A DNA stretch of 39,679 bases from an uncultured Succinivibrionaceae bacterium (lineage in GTDB: Bacteria > Pseudomonadota > Gammaproteobacteria > Enterobacterales > Succinivibrionaceae): the NCBI GenBank assembly GCA_949286015.1, contig CASEBB010000047.1:1-39679 (forward strand), written 5' to 3'. A program made the translations under genes and the position numbers. Each line of letters opens with the position of its first letter. Position 1 is the first letter of the stretch. Below, piece after piece: positions 8,923 through 16,562 of the stretch. The notes beneath the pieces were generated by a model that was not told the origin of the DNA, searched no databases, and saw only the letters and a program-made list of their open reading frames with translations.

Positions 8923-10395
8923 ATGGCAATGGAAGTCGGTGGTGAGTACTTAGCGCTGGCGCGTAAGTACCGTCCGCAAAATTTTGAGGATGTGGTCGGC
9001 CAAGAGCATGTGCTCAATGCGCTGATGCATTCGCTCGATTCGGAGCGTATCCATCATGCCTACCTCCTCACTGGTACCCGTGGTATCGGTAAGACCACCA
9101 TTGCCCGTATATTTGCCAAAGCCCTAGAGTGCAGACAAGGCGTCAGCTCTCACCCTTGCGGTGTCTGCGATGCCTGCACCGCCATTAGCGCTGGCACCTT
9201 CCCTGAAGTCATCGAGATCGACGCCGCCTCCCAAACTAAGGTCGATGATACCCGCGAGATGCTGGACAGAGCCCAATACCAGCCTGTCGATGCGCGCTAC
9301 AAGATCTTTATCATCGATGAGGTGCATATGCTGACTACCAACAGCTTCAATGCCCTCTTAAAGACCTTAGAAGAGCCACCGGAGTACGTTAAGTTCATTC
9401 TGGCTACCACGGATCCGCACAAGATCCCAACTACGGTGCTTTCTCGCTGCCTGCAATTTCAGCTTAGAGCCCTAAACGTCGACGAAATCGCAGGGCGTAT
9501 TCACCACATCTGCTCTATTGAAAACATCGCAGCTGATTCTGAGGCGGTGCTCGCCATTGCCCGTGCCGCGCGTGGTTCGATGCGTGATGCCTTATCGCTG
9601 TGCGATCAGGGCATTGCCTTAGGCCATGGCAAGTTAGAAACGGCCACTGTAGTGGCCATGTTAGGCACGGTAGGTGATGCCCTTGTCAGTGACATCTTAG
9701 GCCTCTTAGCTACTAAAGACAGTGCCACCCCTGCGCTCAATAATGTAGGTGCTGGCAATGCCACTGGCACGGCGGCCGATTTGGCCACGCTGCTTACCCG
9801 CATCCGCCAAAAGTCCCCTAATTACAAGCAGCTCTTAGATGAGCTGGTGCTGGTCTTCCACGACTTAGCACTGTACCAGTTCTTAGGCAGTGACTCACCG
9901 CTTGAGGTCTTCTCCTTTAGTAACAGCATGCTCGCGCAGTTTGCTCCGGCCTTTACCCCTGAGCAATTGCAGCTTTACTACCAGATCGTCCTTGAGGGCG
10001 TCCAAGAGTACGGCTTTGCGAGCGACGGCCGCTCGGCCTTTGAGATGACCCTGCTGCGTCTTTTGGCTTTTTCGCCAGAACGAAAAAAAAAACTTTTTAG
10101 GGGAGAAAACCCCGCAGGGCGTGATCTCAGCGCTGCCATCTTAGATGGTCTCGTCGGTCAAGTGCGCAGCCAAATGGCACCTGCGCAGGCTTTAGGGCCA
10201 CAGAGTGCTCAGTCTGTTGCACAGGGCGCACCACTGGCGCCATCTCATTTTGTGCCTCAAGGCACGCCTGCGTCGCAAGCTGCGGCCGCTGCCTCGGCAC
10301 CTGCCCTAGCGCCACAGCAGAGTGCGCGACAAAGCAGCAATGCGCAGTTGCAGCAGGAACTGGGGGACTTGGCTGCCATGATGGGCAATAAGTAA
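8923..10395 (+). CDS. dnaX: DNA polymerase III clamp-loader subunit, gamma-like DnaX
   Basis: DnaX is the ATPase motor of the replication clamp loader. The 490 residues contain domain I-II of the AAA+ fold with Walker A GTRGIGKTT (51-59), the four-cysteine zinc site (C70, C79, C82, C85), Walker B IIDEVHM (D132, E133), and the SRC sensor (174-176). Domain III follows and ends at MTLLRLLAFSPE near 385, as in E. coli. The rest is an Ala/Gln/Pro-rich tail of about 100 residues; tau domains IV-V are absent from this frame. At codons 387-391 a run of ten A (10083-10092) is followed by a GGGG/CCCC hairpin; a -1 shift reaches TAG at 10098-10100 and gives a product of about 392 residues, resembling the E. 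coli and Thermus gamma arrangement. A tau C-terminal-like domain sits in the next gene. Confidence 0.95.
   Translation: MAMEVGGEYLALARKYRPQNFEDVVGQEHVLNALMHSLDSERIHHAYLLTGTRGIGKTTIARIFAKALECRQGVSSHPCGVCDACTAISAGTFPEVIEIDAASQTKVDDTREMLDRAQYQPVDARYKIFIIDEVHMLTTNSFNALLKTLEEPPEYVKFILATTDPHKIPTTVLSRCLQFQLRALNVDEIAGRIHHICSIENIAADSEAVLAIARAARGSMRDALSLCDQGIALGHGKLETATVVAMLGTVGDALVSDILGLLATKDSATPALNNVGAGNATGTAADLATLLTRIRQKSPNYKQLLDELVLVFHDLALYQFLGSDSPLEVFSFSNSMLAQFAPAFTPEQLQLYYQIVLEGVQEYGFASDGRSAFEMTLLRLLAFSPERKKKLFRGENPAGRDLSAAILDGLVGQVRSQMAPAQALGPQSAQSVAQGAPLAPSHFVPQGTPASQAAAAASAPALAPQQSARQSSNAQLQQELGDLAAMMGNK
10083..10113 (+). promoter_or_regulatory. Candidate programmed frameshift or transcriptional slippage site in dnaX
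   Basis: Ten consecutive A residues (10083-10092) are followed seven bases later by GGGG-AGAAAA-CCCC (10100-10113). The -1 frame stops at TAG 10098-10100 and the +1 frame at a TAG near 10142. E. coli dnaX uses A AAA AAG with a downstream hairpin and Thermus dnaX uses an A9 run with slippage; the position, just after domain III, is the same. No upstream Shine-Dalgarno-like stimulator was seen. Confidence 0.6.
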
Positions 10396-10576
10396 GAGCA
10401 GTGCTCCAGTAAGAGCTGAGCTCCATTAAGAGCCTGCTGACTTTAGTCAGAGCAGTGCTCGTAAGTAGCGCTGTGATTGTGGGGAGGCTGTGCCCCACGG
10501 TGGCAGGGCTTTACCTTTCCCTTGTTAGTTTTAGCGGATGCAAACTCCCCTAAGCAGGGGATAGAGGAACCATCAG

Positions 10577-13500
10577 GTGGCACGGTCTCGTCGAAACACC
10601 CCAACTGCCAGCGGATCTACCGGCACTGCCGCCGCGAGTACGCCCACGCCTCGCCTGACTTGTACCTCAAAAGCGGCTGCGCTTTCCACAGCAGCGGCTG
10701 TGGCTACCTCTAGTCAACAGGGGCAGAGTCTCTTACCAGCCACGTCTCTTTTCCCTCCTGTAATTCCTGCCACTCCTGAGAGCTTGCACACCACAGGTGT
10801 AGCTGGTGCGCTTGACGTGACCGCATGGCACGAGGCTGTAGCAGCCGCGCGCGCTGAGCCGGTGTTGCAGCACTCCGCACAGCAGGGCCGTGCGCTTACA
10901 GCCACGGTGGTAGCCCATGCTGACGTCCCCGTATCTACCCCTAGCACTGCAAATACACAGCAGCAGTCTCCAGCTGACGCTAGCACTGCATCTGCAGCAA
11001 AGACCACAGCTCCCGCTGTGCCACAAAAGCAGGAGCTTAGCCCTAAGCAGCAAGCAGCACTGTTAGCACGACAAAGAGCGCAGCAGCTCTTGCCTAGCGT
11101 CAAGAGCGGTACTATTGCCTCCTTCCTCGCCCCACGCTCCGGCTCTGCTTCCCCTGTCCCTTCCAGTGGCTCTCAGGGCTCTAACATGGGCGCAAACGCC
11201 CCACAGCCACAGCCACAGCCTCTGCCACAGCCATATCCAGCCATACCTACAGCGCCTTATGCTGCGGGAATGTCGGCCGCGCCTTATGCGGGGATGCCTG
11301 CTGCCCCTGCCTCCTATGCTCCACGGCCAATGCCACCGCAGCAGGGCGCTGGGGGCGTGCACCCACCAATCATTACGACCAAACCACGCGGTACGCTTGA
11401 TCCGTACTTATTGCAGCAACTAATGGTCATGGTGCAGCAACAGCCGCACATGGCAGTGTCTTTTGCCTATGAGGTGGCAGCTGTCTGTGGTTTAAGCGGT
11501 AAGCAACAGCAAGAGCTGCTGCAAATGACGCAGCAATTGCTTGATACCATGAAGAGGCAGCAGGAGAGTATGCAGGCGCTGCTGCAGGCTAAACAGCGCT
11601 TAGCCGCTCAAGAGCAGCAGATTCGCAGAATGCAATGGCAGCAGCGTCAGCTCGCCGCTCGTGCTGGTCAGCAGGAGGCCTTTGCTTACCCTGATGTGCA
11701 GGCGGCTTTTTATCAAGACCCTAATGGCCCAATGGTGGAGGGCTATCAGATTGAGACGCCGCAACAGCGTGCAGCTCTGGTCGCTTTGCGTGAGAGGGAT
11801 CGGGTTTACGCGCAGCAGCAGTCAGCTGCTCAAGGGGGCGCTCACGCCTATGCTCTGGCCTATCAGGGCACCACTCAAGATGGTGGCGTTAGCACAGTCT
11901 ATGGTGTAGATCAGACCCATCCTCAGACCCAGCCTCCAGCCCTTTTTGTCGCGCAGGCTGGTTCGCTGGCTCCGCATGAGGAACAGGACGAGGACGCAGA
12001 TAAGGACAAGGCTACTGACTCTGGTGCTGATGCCAAGACTAAGGAGCAGGATGCCGCAGCTTTAGGGTCTACCACTGACTCTGCTGACTCTAAGGATGGT
12101 GCTTCTGCTCAGGACGCTACTGCTAAAGATAAGGCTAAAGACAGTGCAGCAGCTGCTGATCATGATGACGATGCCTTTAGTGGCCGTAAGAACGTTGACA
12201 ATCAGGTAGAGTCGCTCTACGAAAAGAAGCGCCTCATTGAAAAGCAGCTGCGCGCCGGTAAGTCTGGTGTGGGTAAACCAGTGCAAATGCGCTCGGCTCT
12301 GTTAGAGCGCATTGCCAAGCAAGAGGAGCTGCGTCGCCTTGATTATCAGCAGCACTTCTGGGATTACTACAACGAGCGCTTGATTAAGCTTGCGGAGTAT
12401 AAGGCCTTTTTGCTGTTGACCAGACAAAAGCTGCATCAGGAAGCAGTAAAGATCTATCAGCAACAGAATGCTGATCCTGAGGCGCAGCAAGCGACCAAGA
12501 TGGACAGCGATGAGGCCTTAGAGAAACTTACGGCTATTAAGCACGTGTCGCCAGAGTTGCGGGCGCAACAGCGGCAAGCAGCGGCTGCAGCGGCCGCCGC
12601 CGCTGCGGCGGTAATTGCAGCGACACCAGCCTCTGTGAGCAGCGATACCACTGGCACTGCCACCTACGGCAGTCCTGACAGCAGTGCTGATGCGACTGCT
12701 GCCATCCTGACGCAGCAAACGACGACGGGCTTTGCCCCTGATGACCCACGTCATTTAGGCGCCCAGATGATGTCGTCGATTTCGCTTACCAAGCAGGACG
12801 CCTCGGTTGATTTTGAGGTGGTCTTTGGCAAAGATGGCGCGGCGAGCACGCAGCCCGTGGCGGTGTCTCCAGTGGGTTCTCCAGACCTGACGGTGGTACC
12901 ACAGACTGTGGTGACCCCAGCCGCTCTTACCACCGACAGCAGCGCGCAGCCTACGGTACTTACTACCACAGGGCAAGTGGGCACCGTGGCTACTACCACT
13001 GTATCTCCTCTGCCTCCAGTTGCTCCAGCAGCTTCGGCGGCACCTGCGTCCCCTGCGGCGCTGGGCGCGAGCGGTGCCATGGGCCCAAGCGCCAATGCGC
13101 AAAAGTCGATTGCCTCGATGGTTTCGGCGCTGCGTGAGGATGATGACGATATGTTTGGGGCGGCGCCATCTTCTGCAGCGGCAGCTCCTGCTGCAGGTAC
13201 TGGTGCAGGTGCGGACATTGGTGCTAGGACGAGCGCCTCAGGTCTTGAGTCGGCTCAAGGTAGCAGCGTTGTAGCGCAGAGCACGCCTAGCGTAGCAGTA
13301 GGCTCCTTAGCGCCACAGGCTCAAGACAGTCACTTTACGGCGCCACAGAGCGTGGTACAAAAGGTCGATGGCAGCATTGACACCACCGCTGAGCATGAGC
13401 GCTTAAAGCACAGTCAGGACTCGCTCACACAACTGCAAGAGGCACAAAAACATGCCCACTCTGATGAGGAGCGTGCGGCCTTACAGGCGCAAGCGCAGCT

Positions 13501-15205
13501 GGCGGCGCTCTCGGCACTTGCTAACCTCGACGAAAGCTTCAAGCAAGTAGAGAAGCTGCGCCTTGAGAATGGCAGTGCCATGTGGTATGAGCAGCGTAAG
13601 CTGATGCCAACGCTGATTGTGCACGACCTAGAGATGCACGAAAAGCCGGTCAAGCTCCATGAGCCTCCTGTGGAGAAGACTCCACCGCGCAATGTGCCAG
13701 CACGCAGTAGCGCTAATGCACCACGTATCTTTAGGGGCACGCTGCCACCGACCAATGATGTGGCGCGTCAGCGTAATCATGACTCATTAAAGCAGGATGC
13801 AGCTATCTTTAGGCAGTGGCAAGAGCAAACGGTAGCACGTAATGCTGCCGTCTGGCAGGAGGTCGCGTCCTATCAGCAGCAGGGCTATGACATGGCGCCG
13901 CTGGCGGCGTCTTTTAGAGCGCTGGTTGCTTTTGATCGCAGTAAGGTGGAGGTATTACCAACCTTACAGACGCAGGTAGAGGTGGTGCCTTTATGGGCCG
14001 ACCTTGCTCATGGCATACAAACTGGTAACAGTTATTCCCAGCCATGGCCACCGCAGCAAGCGACGCAGTTTGCGGCGGTAGGTGCGGCTGTGGTGCCAGC
14101 TGGTGGTAGTGTCCCAGCCCCTGCCCCTGCTGCAGTAGCGCCAATGGCTCCGGCTGTGCCGCAGCAAGCTATGCCTACGCAAGGATCGCAAGGCCAGCAA
14201 GGCGGCATGTCTGCCCAAGGCTCTCAGGAACCGCAGGCCCCTCAGGTTTCGCAGGCCCATCAGGGCATGGTCGCTCCTGCATCAGCGCCAGCGCCAGCGC
14301 CTGAGCCGACGCCAATGCTGCATGCGCCGCAGTCAGCTCCTGCCATGGAGCGTGACAGTGGTGACGTCATGCCACCTGCAAATATGCCTCCGCAGGACGA
14401 TGACTTTGCTGATGATGAGGAGTATTACGGCGGCGGTGGCGGTGCACCTGCTGATGCCGGTGTGAACTTTGATGGCGCTGACTACGACGAAGACGATGGC
14501 GAGGCTTTCTCGGGCAATGTTGAGCTCGATATGAGCACCGCCTTTGGTGGTGAGGAAGAAGAGCCTAGTGGGGAGGGCGCTGCTGCCCTGCAAGGCTCTG
14601 CTGATGCCGCTGATGACGTTAATACGGAGTTAGTGCCACTACCACAGCCAAAGAAGAACAGCGGCTGGGAGTTATTGGGGCCGGTTGCGGTCGACACTAA
14701 GGTCAAGATGAAAGTCATGGACTTTTTACCGGAGGTGGCAAAGAGAGACAGCTGGTATCAGCTGATCTTACAGGCCTATCCGGAGCGTGATCATAACCAG
14801 ATCATGCTGACCAATGTCGAGCGACAGATTGACCCTAACGATGCTGGCCACTGGCGCTTAATCATTAAGGAGAGTGAGGACTTTGGCTCGCTTACGGACA
14901 TGGCCAATGCGCTCAGTCATGACAAGAGCAATCAGTACCACACTTGGGATGATGTGCGGCAGCGCTTTGAGAGTGTGGTAGGTCAGCCACTGCGCTTTGA
15001 TCTGGTGCGCATTCAAGAGCTGCCTGAGCATGCACCATTACGTGAGGCGCAGAAACTGGCGCAGCTGGCGGCACAGCAGGCACGCCAGAGCTTAAGTCAG
15101 GTACAGGGCTTAACGCAGCTTTTGAGTCAGCTGCACGAGAATATCGAGCAGGTGGGCATCGAGCTCTATCGCGATGCCGATCCTGAGGAGACAGAGCAGC
15201 ACTAA
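10577..15205 (+). CDS. Giant low-complexity protein ending in a tau domain V-like module
   Basis: A 1542-residue protein. It starts with GTG at 10577, with GAGGA eight bases upstream; an in-frame TAG at 10562 excludes any upstream extension, so it is a separate gene from dnaX. Most of the length is Ala/Gln/Pro/Ser-rich or acidic. Helical islands occur near 275-370 (Gln-rich), 540-630 (charged coiled-coil-like) and 985-1170. The final 180 residues are ordered and match the layout of tau domain V: a DSWYQLILQ helix, a two-strand segment, a VVGQPLRFDLV strand, then PLREAQKLAQ...QQARQSL...LTQLLSQL...IGIEL-like helices comparable with E. coli tau PLEWRQAIYEEKLAQARES to the C-terminus. I infer a polymerase alpha-binding role. 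Low-complexity content makes any alignment of the rest unsafe. It lies 181 bases after dnaX and replaces the usual ybaB-recR neighbours. Confidence 0.75.
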   Translation: MARSRRNTPTASGSTGTAAASTPTPRLTCTSKAAALSTAAAVATSSQQGQSLLPATSLFPPVIPATPESLHTTGVAGALDVTAWHEAVAAARAEPVLQHSAQQGRALTATVVAHADVPVSTPSTANTQQQSPADASTASAAKTTAPAVPQKQELSPKQQAALLARQRAQQLLPSVKSGTIASFLAPRSGSASPVPSSGSQGSNMGANAPQPQPQPLPQPYPAIPTAPYAAGMSAAPYAGMPAAPASYAPRPMPPQQGAGGVHPPIITTKPRGTLDPYLLQQLMVMVQQQPHMAVSFAYEVAAVCGLSGKQQQELLQMTQQLLDTMKRQQESMQALLQAKQRLAAQEQQIRRMQWQQRQLAARAGQQEAFAYPDVQAAFYQDPNGPMVEGYQIETPQQRAALVALRERDRVYAQQQSAAQGGAHAYALAYQGTTQDGGVSTVYGVDQTHPQTQPPALFVAQAGSLAPHEEQDEDADKDKATDSGADAKTKEQDAAALGSTTDSADSKDGASAQDATAKDKAKDSAAAADHDDDAFSGRKNVDNQVESLYEKKRLIEKQLRAGKSGVGKPVQMRSALLERIAKQEELRRLDYQQHFWDYYNERLIKLAEYKAFLLLTRQKLHQEAVKIYQQQNADPEAQQATKMDSDEALEKLTAIKHVSPELRAQQRQAAAAAAAAAAAVIAATPASVSSDTTGTATYGSPDSSADATAAILTQQTTTGFAPDDPRHLGAQMMSSISLTKQDASVDFEVVFGKDGAASTQPVAVSPVGSPDLTVVPQTVVTPAALTTDSSAQPTVLTTTGQVGTVATTTVSPLPPVAPAASAAPASPAALGASGAMGPSANAQKSIASMVSALREDDDDMFGAAPSSAAAAPAAGTGAGADIGARTSASGLESAQGSSVVAQSTPSVAVGSLAPQAQDSHFTAPQSVVQKVDGSIDTTAEHERLKHSQDSLTQLQEAQKHAHSDEERAALQAQAQLAALSALANLDESFKQVEKLRLENGSAMWYEQRKLMPTLIVHDLEMHEKPVKLHEPPVEKTPPRNVPARSSANAPRIFRGTLPPTNDVARQRNHDSLKQDAAIFRQWQEQTVARNAAVWQEVASYQQQGYDMAPLAASFRALVAFDRSKVEVLPTLQTQVEVVPLWADLAHGIQTGNSYSQPWPPQQATQFAAVGAAVVPAGGSVPAPAPAAVAPMAPAVPQQAMPTQGSQGQQGGMSAQGSQEPQAPQVSQAHQGMVAPASAPAPAPEPTPMLHAPQSAPAMERDSGDVMPPANMPPQDDDFADDEEYYGGGGGAPADAGVNFDGADYDEDDGEAFSGNVELDMSTAFGGEEEEPSGEGAAALQGSADAADDVNTELVPLPQPKKNSGWELLGPVAVDTKVKMKVMDFLPEVAKRDSWYQLILQAYPERDHNQIMLTNVERQIDPNDAGHWRLIIKESEDFGSLTDMANALSHDKSNQYHTWDDVRQRFESVVGQPLRFDLVRIQELPEHAPLREAQKLAQLAAQQARQSLSQVQGLTQLLSQLHENIEQVGIELYRDADPEETEQH

Positions 15206-15217
15206 GGAAAGAGTGAT

Positions 15218-15345
15218 TTAATAAGTGACGGCTGCACAGCTGAGAGTTGTCAACGTCACCTACCTCGAGATGAATGGTGCAGGTGTTCTTGAGCAGGTCT
15301 TAAGACGGGGCACTCATGATTGCCCTAAATGCCGTCATCTATTAA
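15218..15345 (+). mobile_element. 128-bp element with terminal inverted repeats, copy 2
   Basis: Left end TTAATAAGTGACGG, right end CCGTCATCTATTAA (reverse complement TTAATAGATGACGG), 12 of 14 matching. It begins 13 bases after the stop of the 1542-residue gene, in the same orientation as copy 1. The core here reads CTCGAGATGA. No coding capacity. Confidence 0.8.
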
Positions 15346-15708
15346 GTCAGCTGCTCCTAAGTTACTGTGTACCGCCACTGTGCATGTGAGAGAGGAGCAC
15401 GCTCAGTGCTGAGAGTAAGATCCTAATTGCGGCCTCGTTACGGTAGTGAGTTCCTGCACAGTGACTACCTTTGCGATCATTGCTGATTTGCAGAGGCTCT
15501 GTGGCAGCAGAGCGCTTTTGGCTGGCTGCCACCCAACCATGCACCATGCTAAAGCTACTCCGTAACGCCGTGGCTACGCTGTTACCCTTGAGGGGCAGGA
15601 GGCCAAGCCTCAAGTGCATCCTCAAGGGCTAATACTTTTGGTAGGATGTGGTAAGACGCTGTGGTAACAGTGGTCGCTATATGCGGTTTCAGATAAGAGG
15701 AGCAAGTT
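15346..15708. other. Intergenic region ahead of the 65-aa gene
   Basis: No gene or RNA was recognised. A ribosome binding site for the following small gene stands at its right end. Confidence 0.4.
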
Positions 15709-15906
15709 ATGAGGATTGGCAGAATTTCCTTTGTGGTTGATCAGGGCGAGCACAAGCCTCGCGTCAAGACCATGGATGTGTATCCTACGAAGAAGGATGC
15801 AGAGGATGCGCAGCAGGGGGAGGCCGAGCTCAGCAGCTCGGTGCCAGAGACCATGGAGAAGATCACCTCTTTTGTGGCAGGTAAGGATAAGCAGCAGGGG
15901 AAATAG
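15709..15906 (+). CDS. Small hypothetical protein, 65 residues
   Basis: I do not recognise a family. The ORF begins ATG at 15709 with AGAGGAG seven bases upstream, a strong ribosome binding site. The protein starts MRIGRISFVVDQGEHKPRV, suggesting a short beta-strand segment, and continues as a highly charged, helix-prone tail rich in Lys, Glu and Gln; it has no membrane segment, signal peptide or cysteines. Codon use resembles neighbouring genes. It stands alone between the 128-bp element downstream of the giant protein gene and the second repeat array. It could be a small soluble regulator or nucleic-acid-associated protein, but nothing in the sequence decides this. Confidence 0.6.
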   Translation: MRIGRISFVVDQGEHKPRVKTMDVYPTKKDAEDAQQGEAELSSSVPETMEKITSFVAGKDKQQGK

Positions 15907-15944
15907 GAGCCGTGCTACTACCATTACCATTACCAGTTAGTGGC

Positions 15945-16375
15945 TGGTAGTTGGTAATGCGCCGGTGGCCGCTTTACTCTTAGTGTTTGGGAGGGGGCTG
16001 GCAGGAATGCCACTTCTGAGGTGATGATCGCAGAGTTAGGCAGCCCTTTACTTTGAGGGCACAGTGCGCTTTGGGAGTACTGTGCCAGCTAATAGGTGGT
16101 ACTGCGCTGGTGGCCTTTGGTTACTCCAAGTGGTTGGTAGGGGGCACTGGAAGAAAAGTCACTTCAGAGCTGATTTTCTCAGGTTTAGGCAGCCCTTACT
16201 TTGAGGTCACAGAGCGCTCTGGGTAGTGCTGTGCCAGCTGGTAGGTGGTGCTGCGCTGGCGGTCGCTGGTTACTCTTAGTGGTTGGTATGGGGCGCTGGT
16301 AGTAAGCTCACTTCAGAGCGGCTCTTCTTCTTCTTCTTCTTCTTCGATTAAGGCAGCCCTTACTTTGAGGTTCCC
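15945..16375. repeat. Tandem array, three copies of a roughly 150-bp unit
   Basis: The anchor AGGCAGCCCTTACTTTGAGG occurs at about 16038, 16187 and 16351, spacing 149 and 164 bp. Each unit also has a GTGCCAGCT...TAGGTGGT...CTGCGCTGG block, TTACTC...AGTGGTTGG and CACTTC(A/T)GAG. In the third copy the segment before the anchor is expanded by CTT units (16324-16345), which accounts for its extra length. No ORF runs through it. Confidence 0.8.
16324..16345 (+). repeat. CTT microsatellite (about seven units)
   Basis: Seven CTT units plus one base lie inside the third copy of the 150-bp tandem unit, about 217 bases before the ndh start. A second CTT tract of the same length lies at 20468-20489. 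Confidence 0.9.
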
Positions 16376-16471
16376 TTGTGCTCTTATCAAATTGCCCTAA
16401 GGAGCTTTAGACAGTGCACCCACGCTCTTTGCCCATGCACTTTGCGGGTCAGCTCACCCTCAGCAATTAAG

Positions 16472-16501
16472 TTGCGTGCCTTGCTTGGGCCTTTGTTATA
16501 T
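16472..16501 (+). promoter_or_regulatory. Possible ndh promoter
   Basis: TTGCGT (16472-16477) and TTATAT (16496-16501) are separated by 18 bp, about 60 bases before the ndh start. Confidence 0.35.
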
Positions 16502-16562
16502 CATAGGGACGCAGACTTCCATCTTACTTGCGCCTCTGCTGTAATAAAGGAAAAGAGCGTCT

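Larger units (their letters stand above)
15907..16562. other. Intergenic region before ndh
   Basis: Apart from the three-copy array and the CTT microsatellite it contains the probable ndh promoter at 16472-16501. An imperfect inverted repeat of CATTACC/GGTAATG type lies at about 15920-15960, just after the small gene, and could serve as its terminator, though without a T-run. Confidence 0.4.

Noticed and set aside
10393..10577. dnaX and the giant gene joined by a simple sequencing error
   Set aside because: Rejected as the default because the gap is 181 bases with stops and the second gene has its own ribosome binding site; a single indel would not join the frames. It still deserves checking in reads.
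12751..13218. 155-residue Ala-rich minus-strand ORF
   Set aside because: Shadow of the low-complexity part of the giant protein; its composition simply mirrors GC-rich triplets.
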